DNA from: UMGS1649 sp045637095
GTDB taxonomy: Bacteria > Bacillota > Clostridia > TANB77 > CAG-465
Reading direction: 5' to 3'
Assembly (NCBI GenBank): GCA_045637095.1
Contig: JAZTYX010000048.1
Coordinates: 1 to 38,522, forward strand
DNA length: 38,522 nucleotides
This document shows positions 31,446-38,522 of the stretch, in pieces. The notes under the pieces are model-generated. The model was not told where the DNA came from. It saw only the letters and a program-made list of their open reading frames with translations, and made no database searches. The stretch's first letter is position 1; the number at the start of each line of letters is the position of its first letter. A program made the position numbers and the translations under genes.

Positions 31446-31971
31446 TATAATTGCCGCAACTGTAGTTATATCGTTATCTAATACAGGAATAATAGATAGA
31501 GCAGATCAAGCTGTTCAGCTTACAAACGAAAAACAAGTACAAGATTTGGCGGCTATGGTTTGGGCTGAAAAGTATATGGACCAATATAGAGGGGAAGATC
31601 TAACAAGAGAAGTGTTAGAAGAATTAGAAGCTGAAGGAATTACTGCTGATGATTGGAATATAACAATAACAGATAGCGGAATTACAGTAAAAGATAAAGT
31701 TACTTCTGCAAAAGAAATAGCTTTTACAATAGATGGAACTAGCTATAAAGCTTTAGAAGGAATGACATGGGTGGATTGGCTTATAAGTTCATATAATACA
31801 GCAGAAGCAACTATCACAAGCAATAACATATATATAGGTGGAAAAAGAGTAACTAAATCTTCTGCGGATGAAACTTTAGAGCTTGGTACTAATGTTATAG
31901 TATTAGGAAATGCATATGGACTTAAAGCTACTGGTGGTTCAAATACACATAGTGGCGCCACAAATGACTAA
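31393..31971 (+). CDS. Prepilin-like exported protein, tandem paralogue (192 aa)
   Basis: Leader MKKG then ISLIVLVITIIVMIIIAATVV. The helical part (DRADQAVQLTNEKQVQDLAAMVWAEKY) and the C-terminal domain (TWVDWLISSYNTAEAT, NNIYIGGKRVT, ending THSGATND) are shared with the 30524 protein; the Ig-like domain between them is missing here. So one gene arose from the other by duplication plus gain or loss of a domain. 26 bases after its partner, with TAGGAGGAAC upstream; co-transcribed. Function unknown; minor pilin or surface protein. Confidence 0.75.
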   Translation: MKKGISLIVLVITIIVMIIIAATVVISLSNTGIIDRADQAVQLTNEKQVQDLAAMVWAEKYMDQYRGEDLTREVLEELEAEGITADDWNITITDSGITVKDKVTSAKEIAFTIDGTSYKALEGMTWVDWLISSYNTAEATITSNNIYIGGKRVTKSSADETLELGTNVIVLGNAYGLKATGGSNTHSGATND

Positions 31972-32005
31972 TACGAAATATAACAAACTAAAAGTATAAG
32001 ATTAA

Positions 32006-32038
32006 TAAAGGTAAGATTAACGTCTTACCTTTATTTTT
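32006..32038 (+). terminator. Terminator of the tandem pilin-like genes
   Basis: Perfect 11-base arms TAAAGGTAAGA / TCTTACCTTTA, 6-base loop, then TTTTT. Confidence 0.92.
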
Positions 32039-32090
32039 CGGGCTTTTCTAAAACTTTGTAAAAAAAGTGTAATATTTTTGTAAAAAATAC

Positions 32091-32119
32091 TTGCAAAAAA
32101 ATATGTTGTATGTTAAAAT
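32091..32119 (+). promoter_or_regulatory. Candidate promoter of the S10 operon
   Basis: TTGCAA at 32091-32096 and TAAAAT at 32114-32119, 17-base spacer. It would give a leader of about 220 bases before rpsJ. No better-spaced promoter is seen closer to rpsJ; TATATT at 32269 has no -35 at the right distance. Confidence 0.5.
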
Positions 32120-32129
32120 ATTGATGTTG

Positions 32130-32230
32130 ATTTGCGTAGAAGTGGTAGATGGCTATGCTTAGACATAGGGAACTTCCATGGAGCATGTCTGATTTTAAAT
32201 CGGGCGGCAAGTATAAAATTGTATTTGCCA
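32130..32230 (+). ncRNA. Structured leader of the S10 operon (candidate)
   Basis: Two competing folds: CTATG (32153-32157) with CATAG (32164-32168) inside GAAGT (32139-32143) with ACTTC (32172-32176), or AGACAT (32161-32166) with ATGTCT (32185-32190). A separate 8-base stem GGCAAGTA / TATTTGCC spans 32206-32229. No match to a named riboswitch is recognised. Ribosomal operons are often controlled through such leaders by one of their products (L4 in enterobacteria), so this is a candidate autoregulatory RNA. The remainder of the 31972-32349 gap is the terminator, the promoter and AT-rich sequence. Confidence 0.35.
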
Positions 32231-32349
32231 AGTATATATTTTTGAAAAAAAGTATGTTTATTTGGCATTATATTATACGACAATTTTGAAACACACGGGG
32301 TAGTGTAAAACTTGCAAGTCCTTGAAATAATAGTAAAGGAGTGAAATTT

Positions 32350-32667
32350 ATGGCAAAAACAAATGTATCAAAAATGAGAATAAGACTTAAATCTTATGAC
32401 CACGTAGTGCTAGAACAAACTGCACTTAAGCTAGTTGAAGTAGCTAGAAATTCAGGAGCTGAAGTATCAGGACCTGTACCTCTACCAACTAGAAAAGAAG
32501 TTGTAACTATTCTTCGTTCTCCACACAAACACAAAGATTCAAGAGAACAATTTGAGTTAAGAACTCACAAGAGAGTTATAGACGTTAAGGCACCTAATCA
32601 AGCAACAGTTGATGCGCTTATGGCAATCGATATGCCTGCTGGTGTTGAAATCGAAGTTAAACTTTAA
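32350..32667 (+). CDS. rpsJ: 30S ribosomal protein S10
   Basis: 105 residues. KMRIRLKSYDHVVLEQTALKLVEVARNSGAEVSGPVPLPT and HKDSREQFELRTHKRVIDV are diagnostic. First gene of the operon; S10 also serves as NusE in antitermination. The ATG at 32350 (MAKTN) follows GGAGTG; an in-frame GTG at 32341 is part of that site. A 114-base gap without a gene separates it from rplC. Confidence 0.98.
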   Translation: MAKTNVSKMRIRLKSYDHVVLEQTALKLVEVARNSGAEVSGPVPLPTRKEVVTILRSPHKHKDSREQFELRTHKRVIDVKAPNQATVDALMAIDMPAGVEIEVKL

Positions 32668-32781
32668 TAATATTTAGTAGCAATCCTTAATTAATTTAAG
32701 GGAAGTGCAATACCCTATACTGAATATGACATTAGAAGTAAACAGAAAAGTTTAGTAAATTTTAAAGGGAGGAAATTCAAA

Positions 32782-33408
32782 ATGAAAGAAGTTTACGGTA
32801 AAAAACTTGGTATGACTCAAATCTTCAATGAAGATGGAACAGTAGTACCAGTTACAGTAATCGAAGCTTACAAATTAGTAGTTGTTGGAAAGAAAACTTC
32901 AGATAAAGAAGGATACAACGCTATAGTAGTTGGTTTTGGTGATGTAAAAGAAAACAGAGTAAACAAACCTGAAAAAGGCGTGTTTGCAAAAGCAGGGGTA
33001 CCTGTTAAAAAATACATAAAAGAAATCAGAGTAGATAATGTTGACGAATATACAATTGGTCAAGAAATATCACTTGAAGTTTTAGAAGCAGGAGACCACG
33101 TAGATGTACATGGTGTATCAAAGGGTAAAGGATTCCAAGGTGTTATCCACAGATTTGGATTACACAGAGGACCAACAACTCATGGTTCTAACTATCACAG
33201 AAGACCAGGTTCTATGGGAGCTGGTACAAACCCAGGTAGAGTATTTAAGAATAAAAAACTAGCTGGACACATGGGACATGTAAATCGTACAGTTTTAAAC
33301 CTTGAAGTAGTTAAAGTAGACGCTGATAAAAATGCAGTATTAGTTAAAGGTTCAGTACCTGGAGCTAAGGGAGCTACTCTAAATATTACTAAGAGTGTTA
33401 AAGCTTAG
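32782..33408 (+). CDS. rplC: 50S ribosomal protein L3
   Basis: 208 residues. KKLGMTQIFNEDGTVVPVTVIEA at the start and the loop GFQGVIHRFGLHRGPTTHGSNYHRRPGSMGAG that reaches the peptidyl transferase centre, followed by KNKKLAGHMGHVNRTVLNLEV. GGGAGGAAA upstream. Confidence 0.98.
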   Translation: MKEVYGKKLGMTQIFNEDGTVVPVTVIEAYKLVVVGKKTSDKEGYNAIVVGFGDVKENRVNKPEKGVFAKAGVPVKKYIKEIRVDNVDEYTIGQEISLEVLEAGDHVDVHGVSKGKGFQGVIHRFGLHRGPTTHGSNYHRRPGSMGAGTNPGRVFKNKKLAGHMGHVNRTVLNLEVVKVDADKNAVLVKGSVPGAKGATLNITKSVKA

Positions 33409-33425
33409 GAAAGGAGAAAGTTAAA

Positions 33426-34046
33426 ATGCTTAAAACAGACGTATTAGATATAACAGGAAAGAAAGTATCTGACATCGAGTTAAATGAAGCAGTTTTTGGA
33501 ATTGAACCTAACGAAGTAGTAGTACACCAAGTATTAGTTAACTTCTTAGCTAATCAAAGACAAGGAACACAATCTACAAAAACTCGTGCAGAAGTACGTG
33601 GTGGTGGTATCAAGCCTTGGAGACAAAAAGGTACTGGTAGAGCAAGACAAGGTTCTATAAGAGCACCACAATGGATTAAAGGTGGTATCGCTTTAGGACC
33701 AAAACCTAGAGATTACAGATTCAAACTACCTAAGAAAGTAAGAGCTTTAGCTATAAAATCAGTTCTTACAACTAAATTAGCAGAAAACAAACTAGTTGTA
33801 GTAGACAACATAGTATTAGATGAAATCAAAACTAAGAAAATGGTTGAAGTATTAAACAACCTTAAAGCTAACAAAGCTTTAGTAGTATTAAATGAAAAGA
33901 ACCTAAACGTTCAAGCATCTGCAAGAAACATTGAAAATACAAAAACAACAACTGTTAATGCAATCAACATTTATGATTTATTAAGATTTGAAACTTTAGT
34001 ATTAGATGTTAACGCAGTTAAAACTTTAGAGGAGGTGTACGCTTAA
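33426..34046 (+). CDS. rplD: 50S ribosomal protein L4
   Basis: 206 residues. The exit-tunnel loop is intact: QGTQSTKTRAEVRGGGIKPWRQKGTGRARQGSIRAPQW. In some bacteria L4 is the repressor of this operon; whether it binds the leader here is not known. Last base overlaps the rplW start. Confidence 0.98.
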   Translation: MLKTDVLDITGKKVSDIELNEAVFGIEPNEVVVHQVLVNFLANQRQGTQSTKTRAEVRGGGIKPWRQKGTGRARQGSIRAPQWIKGGIALGPKPRDYRFKLPKKVRALAIKSVLTTKLAENKLVVVDNIVLDEIKTKKMVEVLNNLKANKALVVLNEKNLNVQASARNIENTKTTTVNAINIYDLLRFETLVLDVNAVKTLEEVYA

Positions 34047-34420
34047 TGTTATACGCAGAAGATGTTATAATAAAACCAGTAATAACTGAAAAAAGTTATA
34101 TGGAAATGGCAAATGGAAAATACACTTTCCAAACTAAAATAGATGCAACTAAGATCGATATAAAGAACGCAGTTGAAAAACTATTTAACGTAAAAGTATT
34201 AAAAGTAAATACAATGAGATATGACGGTAAGTCAAAAAGAGTTGGAGTACACCAAGGTAAAACAAATGCATGGAAAAAAGCTATAGTTACTATAGACACT
34301 AACCCATCAGATGTTAAATACTTAGCTAAAGGTGGAAAAGAAGTAAAAGTTGCTAAAAAATACAATACTGAAATTACTGAAATCAGCTCAGCATTCGCAA
34401 ACGAGGGGGGAAATAAATAA
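34046..34420 (+). CDS. rplW: 50S ribosomal protein L23
   Basis: 124 residues, longer than the common 95-100 because of an extra C-terminal stretch (KYLAKGGKEVKVAKKYNTEITEISSAFANEGGNK). Core DVIIKPVITEKSYMEMANGKYTF and KVNTMRYDGKSKRVGVHQGKTNAWKKAIVTI. L23 lies at the tunnel exit and docks SRP and trigger factor. Overlaps rplD and rplB by one base each. Confidence 0.97.
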   Translation: MLYAEDVIIKPVITEKSYMEMANGKYTFQTKIDATKIDIKNAVEKLFNVKVLKVNTMRYDGKSKRVGVHQGKTNAWKKAIVTIDTNPSDVKYLAKGGKEVKVAKKYNTEITEISSAFANEGGNK

Positions 34421-35253
34421 TGGGAATTAAAACATTTAAACCAACCACTCCGTCTAGAAGAAATATGACAGCTCTTACTAACGAAGAAATAACTAAAAAT
34501 TCTCCAGAAAAATCTTTACTTACAGTATTAAAGAAAAACGCTGGAAGAAACAACACTGGTAAGATAACTGTTAGACACCACGGTGGCGGACAAAGAAGAA
34601 AATATAGAGTAATTGATTTTAAAAGAAACAAATTAGATATGTATGCAACAGTAATTGGTATCGAATACGATCCAAACAGAAGTGCAAACATAGCTTTAAT
34701 AGAATATGAAGATGGAACAAAATCTTACATATTAGCACCTAAAGGATTAACTGATGGAATGAAGGTTATATCTTCAGCTACAGCAGATATCAAAGTAGGT
34801 AACGCATTACCAATAAGCGAAATTCCAGTTGGTACAGAAATACACAACATAGAAATGCACAAAGGTAAAGGTGGACAATTAGTAAGAGCAGCTGGTGAAG
34901 CAGCTCAATTAATGGCTAAAGAAGGAAAATACGCACACGTAAGAATGCCTTCTGGCGAAATGAGATTAATACCTGTAGTATGCTTTGCTACAATCGGTGT
35001 AGTAGGTAACTCAGATCACGAAAACGTATCATACGGTAAAGCAGGTAAAACAAGACATATGGGCGTAAGACCAACAGTAAGAGGATCTGTAATGAACCCT
35101 AACGATCACCCACACGGTGGTGGTGAAGGTAGAGCTCCAGTTGGACACGCAGGACCTATGACTCCTTGGGGTAAACCAGCATTAGGATACAAGACTCGTA
35201 AGAAAAACCATAGAACTGATAAGTTCATAGTTAAGAGAAGAAATAGAAAGTAG
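34420..35253 (+). CDS. rplB: 50S ribosomal protein L2
   Basis: 277 residues, normal. RHHGGGQRRKYRVIDFKR, AGEAAQLMAKEGKYAHVRMPSGEMR and the C-terminal NPNDHPHGGGEGRAPVGHAGPMTPWGKPALG with the conserved His of the subunit interface. Confidence 0.98.
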   Translation: MGIKTFKPTTPSRRNMTALTNEEITKNSPEKSLLTVLKKNAGRNNTGKITVRHHGGGQRRKYRVIDFKRNKLDMYATVIGIEYDPNRSANIALIEYEDGTKSYILAPKGLTDGMKVISSATADIKVGNALPISEIPVGTEIHNIEMHKGKGGQLVRAAGEAAQLMAKEGKYAHVRMPSGEMRLIPVVCFATIGVVGNSDHENVSYGKAGKTRHMGVRPTVRGSVMNPNDHPHGGGEGRAPVGHAGPMTPWGKPALGYKTRKKNHRTDKFIVKRRNRK

Positions 35254-35266
35254 GAGGTAACATACT

Positions 35267-35548
35267 ATGTCAAGATCACTAAAAAAAGGACCTTATGTAG
35301 ATGCAAAACTTTTAGCAAGAGTTGAAAAAATGAATGAAACTGACACTAAAGATGCACTTAAGACATGGTCAAGATCATCTACTATATATCCTCAAATGAT
35401 AGGTCACACAATTGCAGTTCACGACGGAAGAAAACACGTACCTGTATATATAACAGAGGAAATGGTAGGACACAAGTTAGGCGAATTTGCTCCAACAAGA
35501 CTTTTCAGAGGTCACGCAGGAGACAAAAAGAGCAAACTTAGCAAATAA
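35267..35548 (+). CDS. rpsS: 30S ribosomal protein S19
   Basis: 93 residues. SRSLKKGPYVDAKLL, TWSRSSTIYPQMIGHTIAVHDGRKHVPVYITEEMVGHKLGEFAPTR. TAGGAGGTAAC upstream. Forms the head of the 30S subunit with S13. Confidence 0.98.
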   Translation: MSRSLKKGPYVDAKLLARVEKMNETDTKDALKTWSRSSTIYPQMIGHTIAVHDGRKHVPVYITEEMVGHKLGEFAPTRLFRGHAGDKKSKLSK

Positions 35549-35567
35549 TAATTAGGAGGAAACAAGA

Positions 35568-35903
35568 ATGGAAGCAAGAGCTGAATTAAAATTTGCACGT
35601 ATCAGTGCAAGAAAAGCTAAAATTGTTTTGGACCTAATAAAAGGTAAAGAAGCAAAAGAAGCGCTAGCTATACTTAAATATACAAACAAAGCAGCTAGCC
35701 CTATCGTTTCTAAAATCCTTAAATCTGCTATGGCTAACGCAACAAACAATCATTCAATGAATGAAAACAAACTTGTTATTGCAGAAGCTGTTGCAAATCA
35801 AGGGCCAACAATGAAAAGAATAAGTCCAAGAGCTCAAGGTAGAGCATATAGAATAAGAAAAAGAACTAGCCATATAAGAATAGTTCTTAAAGAAGTAGAA
35901 TAG
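35568..35903 (+). CDS. rplV: 50S ribosomal protein L22
   Basis: 111 residues. ARISARKAKIVLDLIKGKEAKEALAIL and PTMKRISPRAQGRAYRIRKRTSHIRIVL; the last covers the beta hairpin that lines the exit tunnel. TTAGGAGGAAAC upstream. Confidence 0.98.
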   Translation: MEARAELKFARISARKAKIVLDLIKGKEAKEALAILKYTNKAASPIVSKILKSAMANATNNHSMNENKLVIAEAVANQGPTMKRISPRAQGRAYRIRKRTSHIRIVLKEVE

Positions 35904-35915
35904 GAGGAAGTATTT

Positions 35916-36575
35916 ATGGGTCAAAAAGTAAGTCCACATGGTTTAAGAGTAGGCATTATAAAAGACTGGTCTTCTAAATGGTATGCAAACAAACAAAATT
36001 TTGCAGATTACTTAGTAGAAGATAACAAAATTCGTAAATATCTTAAAGAGACTTTAAAAACTGCTGGAATTTCTTCTATCAACATAGAAAGAAAAGGAAC
36101 AGAAGTAAAAGTAAACGTAATGGCAGCTAAGCCTGGTATGATCATCGGTAAAGCTGGTGCTGCTATAGAAGAACTTAAAAAGAAATTAGAAAAAATGACA
36201 GGTAAAACAGTATCTTTAAATATCGTTGAAGTTAAAAACTTAGATATGGATGCTACACTTGTTGCAGAATCTATTGCTTCTCAATTAGAAAGAAGAATAT
36301 CTTTCAGAAAAGCAATGAAACAAGCTATGGCTAAAACAATGAAAGCTGGAGCTAAAGGTATCAAGACTCAAGTGTCTGGACGTTTAGGTGGAGCTGAAAT
36401 AGCTAGAAGCGAACACTATAGTGAAGGAACAATACCTCTACAAACATTAAGAGCAGATATCGATTACGGTTTTGCTGAAGCATTAACTACATACGGTATC
36501 ATCGGTGTTAAGGTTTGGATATACAAAGGTGAAGTTCTTCCACAAAGAAAAGAAGCTAAAGGGGGTAACAAATAA
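35916..36575 (+). CDS. rpsC: 30S ribosomal protein S3
   Basis: 219 residues. GQKVSPHGLRVGIIKDWSSKWYA start, KH domain with KPGMIIGKAGAAIEELKKKLEK, and the C-terminal GRLGGAEIARSEHYSEGTIPLQTLRADIDYGFAEA. S3 forms the mRNA entry site. One-base overlap with rplP. Confidence 0.98.
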   Translation: MGQKVSPHGLRVGIIKDWSSKWYANKQNFADYLVEDNKIRKYLKETLKTAGISSINIERKGTEVKVNVMAAKPGMIIGKAGAAIEELKKKLEKMTGKTVSLNIVEVKNLDMDATLVAESIASQLERRISFRKAMKQAMAKTMKAGAKGIKTQVSGRLGGAEIARSEHYSEGTIPLQTLRADIDYGFAEALTTYGIIGVKVWIYKGEVLPQRKEAKGGNK

Positions 36576-37012
36576 TGTTAGTACCTAAAAGAACAAAATT
36601 TAGAAAAATGCAAAAAGGTAGAATAAGAGGAAATGCTACAAGAGGAACAAAACTTGTACATGGTGAATATGGAATAGTTGCATTAGAACCAACTTTCATA
36701 ACTAACAACCAAATCGAAGCTGCCAGAATAGTAATTTCTAAGTATACTAAAAAATACGGTAAATCTTGGATCACAATATTCCCAGATAAGCCAATAACTA
36801 AAAAACCTGCAGAAACAAGAATGGGATCTGGTAAAGGTAACCCAGAATATTTCGTAGCAGTTGTTAAACCTGGTAGAGTAATGTTTGAAATAGCTGGATT
36901 AAGCGAAGCTGAATCTAGAGAAGTACTTAAAAAGGCTATCCAAAAGCTTCCTATCAAATGTAAAGTAATTTCTAAGGAAGAAAGCTTAGGAGGTAATGAC
37001 AGTGAAAAGTAA
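36575..37012 (+). CDS. rplP: 50S ribosomal protein L16
   Basis: 145 residues. LVPKRTKFRKMQKGRIRGNATRGT, PDKPITKKPAETRMGSGKGNPEYFVAVVKPGRVMFE. The basic loop (KPITKKPAETRMGSGKG) contacts the A-site tRNA. Its last 11 bases overlap rpmC. Confidence 0.98.
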   Translation: MLVPKRTKFRKMQKGRIRGNATRGTKLVHGEYGIVALEPTFITNNQIEAARIVISKYTKKYGKSWITIFPDKPITKKPAETRMGSGKGNPEYFVAVVKPGRVMFEIAGLSEAESREVLKKAIQKLPIKCKVISKEESLGGNDSEK

Positions 37013-37313
37013 TAAATTAAATGATTACAAAAAAATGGATGAAAAAGCATTAGTTGAAGAACTACAAGCTTTAAAATCTGAGTTATTTAAATTAAGATTA
37101 TCACTTGCCATGAACGGTTTAGATAATCCTAACAAAATAGCTGAAACTAAGAAAAATATAGCTAGAGTTAACACAATTCTTACTATGAAACAAAATGGTG
37201 TAGAAGTAGTTGTTAAAGAAACAGCTAAAAAAGAAAAAGCAGCTAAAAAGACTGCTGCAAAGAAAACAGCTAAAAAAGCTGAATCTACAGAAGCTGTAGA
37301 AGAAAATAAGTAG
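37002..37313 (+). CDS. rpmC: 50S ribosomal protein L29 with Ala/Lys-rich tail
   Basis: 103 residues; the normal L29 is about 65. Core DEKALVEELQALKSELFKLRLSLAMNGLDNPNKIAETKKNIARVNTIL-like helices at residues 12-60, then a tail of repeated AKK/TAKK units ending AESTEAVEENK. The GTG at 37002 is best placed after AGGAGG (8 bases); an ATG at 36996 is only two bases from it. Overlaps rplP by 11 bases. Confidence 0.95.
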   Translation: MKSNKLNDYKKMDEKALVEELQALKSELFKLRLSLAMNGLDNPNKIAETKKNIARVNTILTMKQNGVEVVVKETAKKEKAAKKTAAKKTAKKAESTEAVEENK

Positions 37314-37325
37314 GAGGATAAACTA

Positions 37326-37580
37326 GTGGAAAGAAATGCAAGAAAAACTAAAATAGGTAAAGTAGTTTCAAATAAAATGGATAAAACTATAGTTGTAAGA
37401 ATAGACACTAAGTTTAAACATCCACTTTACAACAAAATCATGAACAAAACATTAAAAGTAAAAGCTCATGATGAAGAAAATGTATGTGGTATTGGTGATA
37501 CAGTAGAAATAATGGAAACTAGACCACTAAGTAAAGATAAAAGATACAGACTAGTTAGAATAGTAGAAAAAGCTAAGTAA
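37326..37580 (+). CDS. rpsQ: 30S ribosomal protein S17
   Basis: 84 residues. KTKIGKVVSNKMDKTIVV, KHPLYNKIMNKTLKVKAHDEENVCGIGDTVEIMETRPLSK. Starts with GTG at 37326 after TAGGAGGATAA. Confidence 0.97.
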   Translation: MERNARKTKIGKVVSNKMDKTIVVRIDTKFKHPLYNKIMNKTLKVKAHDEENVCGIGDTVEIMETRPLSKDKRYRLVRIVEKAK

Positions 37581-37599
37581 TTGAAAAGGAGGAACTACT

Positions 37600-37968
37600 A
37601 TGATACAACAACAATCAGTTGTTAATGTCGCAGACAACACAGGAGCAAAAAAATTAATGTGTATAAGAGTACTTCGTGGACACCACAGAAAATGGGGTAA
37701 CATCGGAGATGTAATCGTAGCTTCTGTAAAACAAGCAACACCAGGTGGCGTTGTAAACAAAGGGGATGTTGTAAAAGCAGTAATTGTTAGATCTAAAACT
37801 GGACTAAGACGTCAAGACGGATCATACATAAAATTTGATGAAAATGCAGCTGTTATCATAAAAGATGACAAGACTCCAAAAGGAACTCGTATCTTTGGAC
37901 CAGTTGCAAGAGAGCTAAGAGATAAAGACTATATGAAGATAATATCTCTAGCACCTGAAGTACTTTAG
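37600..37968 (+). CDS. rplN: 50S ribosomal protein L14
   Basis: 122 residues. MIQQQSVVNVADNTGAKKLMCIRVL, KGDVVKAVIVRSKTGLRRQDGSYIKFDENAAVII and GTRIFGPVARELRDK. AGGAGGAAC upstream. Confidence 0.98.
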   Translation: MIQQQSVVNVADNTGAKKLMCIRVLRGHHRKWGNIGDVIVASVKQATPGGVVNKGDVVKAVIVRSKTGLRRQDGSYIKFDENAAVIIKDDKTPKGTRIFGPVARELRDKDYMKIISLAPEVL

Positions 37969-37981
37969 GAGGTAAAGCACA

Positions 37982-38320
37982 ATGGTAAAAAATATTAAAA
38001 ATGAAGCTAAAATCAAACTAAGAGTAGATGACACAGTTATCGTTAACTCTGGTGTAGATGCTGGCAAAAAAGGTAAAATACTAAAAGTACTTAAAGCAGA
38101 TAACAAAGTAGTTGTTCAAGGTGTTAACATCAGAACAAAACATACTAAACCTAGAAGACAAGGAGAACAAGGCGGAATAGTTAAAGTTGAGTCTCCTATC
38201 CACGTATCAAAAGTAAATTACTACTGCGATAAATGTGGTAAAGGTGTTAAACTTGGAGTACAAGTTAAAGACGGTAAAAAAATAAGAGTATGCAGAAAAT
38301 GTAATACTGAAATTAAATAA
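37982..38320 (+). CDS. rplX: 50S ribosomal protein L24
   Basis: 112 residues. KOW-type core VDDTVIVNSGVDAGKKGKILKVLK, then GEQGGIVKVESPIHVSKV. The C-terminus has a four-Cys knuckle, CDKCGK and CRKCNTEIK, common in L24 and able to bind zinc. TTTAGGAGGTAAAG upstream. Confidence 0.97.
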   Translation: MVKNIKNEAKIKLRVDDTVIVNSGVDAGKKGKILKVLKADNKVVVQGVNIRTKHTKPRRQGEQGGIVKVESPIHVSKVNYYCDKCGKGVKLGVQVKDGKKIRVCRKCNTEIK

Positions 38321-38333
38321 GGAGGACTAAGTG

Positions 38334-38522
38334 ATGGATCTTAAAGAAAGATACATAAAAGAAGTTGTGCCTGCATTAATGACTAAATTTGGTTACAAAT
38401 CTATAATGCAAGTACCAAAACTTGAAAAAATAGTTATAAATATGGGTGTTTCTGATGTTAAAGATAACTCTAAAGCATTAGATATCGCTGCAAAAGATCT
38501 TGAAGCTATATCAGGTCAAAAG
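38334..38522 (+). CDS. rplE: 50S ribosomal protein L5, 3' end cut by the window
   Basis: First 63 residues only, reading open to the edge. MDLKERYIKEVVPALMTKFGYKSIMQVPKLEKIVINMGVS is the L5 start. ATG at 38334 is 8 bases after GGAGG; a GTG one codon earlier (38331) is possible. The following genes of the operon lie outside the window. Confidence 0.95.
   Translation, partial: MDLKERYIKEVVPALMTKFGYKSIMQVPKLEKIVINMGVSDVKDNSKALDIAAKDLEAISGQK

Noticed and set aside
32130..32230. Possible tRNA-like or tmRNA-like element before rpsJ
   Set aside because: No acceptor stem, T-loop or CCA end can be built; treated as a leader structure instead.

Overview
The window is low-GC, AT-rich bacterial DNA. 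It has strong AGGAGG ribosome binding sites, TTGACA/TATAAT promoters with 17-base spacers, U-run terminators, a complete S10-type ribosomal operon and the endospore protease gene yabG. This points to a spore-forming Bacillota of the Clostridia type, probably an uncultured gut-type lineage; the species cannot be named from sequence alone.

Layout. (1) Bases 1-3448 hold the 3' part of a GLUG-repeat surface protein and a prepilin-like protein. (2) Bases 3575-13492 run rightward: a putative Zn-dependent phospholipase C-like protein, mutL, miaA, a HlyD-like membrane protein, a small prepilin-like protein, sepF, divIVA, an unrecorded 56-residue membrane protein and valS; another prepilin-like gene follows. 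(3) From 14304 to 27014 everything is leftward: two paralogous small proteins, yabG, a small coiled-coil protein, a five-gene operon (PP2C phosphatase, degenerate vWA protein, unknown helical protein, vWA protein, 1567-residue zinc-finger kinase), telA, a second small coiled-coil protein, and rpsT. (4) Bases 27168-29507 are a Cys-containing 62-residue protein and a tmk-thyA-folA operon. (5) Bases 29904-31971 hold a WG-repeat protein and two tandem prepilin-like genes. (6) From 32350 to the right end is rpsJ-rplC-rplD-rplW-rplB-rpsS-rplV-rpsC-rplP-rpmC-rpsQ-rplN-rplX-rplE (rplE cut).

The most interesting region is 16.2-26.6 kb. A vWA protein with an intact MIDAS, a PP2C-type phosphatase and a kinase with a GDLN/DID catalytic core sit in one operon next to TelA. 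That matches the phosphatase/kinase/vWA triads described for tellurite-resistance-like (TerY-P) stress systems. This version adds a degenerate second vWA protein, an unrecognised helical protein, a very large composite kinase, and two small paralogous coiled-coil genes carrying the same terminator on either side of the module. No TerD, TerC or TerB-like gene is visible here. Likely logic (inference): the kinase and PP2C set the phosphorylation state of partners held by the vWA proteins, in response to a surface or metal/oxidant stress, with TelA and the small coiled-coil proteins as effectors.

The module genes and the thymidylate operon look GC-richer in codon use than the housekeeping genes around and between them (yabG, rpsT), so the region is a mosaic rather than one clean insertion. 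Five proteins with the same class III (prepilin-like) leader, all lacking the usual Glu at mature position 5, are scattered through the window, with no pilus assembly gene in sight. No tRNA, rRNA, CRISPR array or insertion sequence was found.
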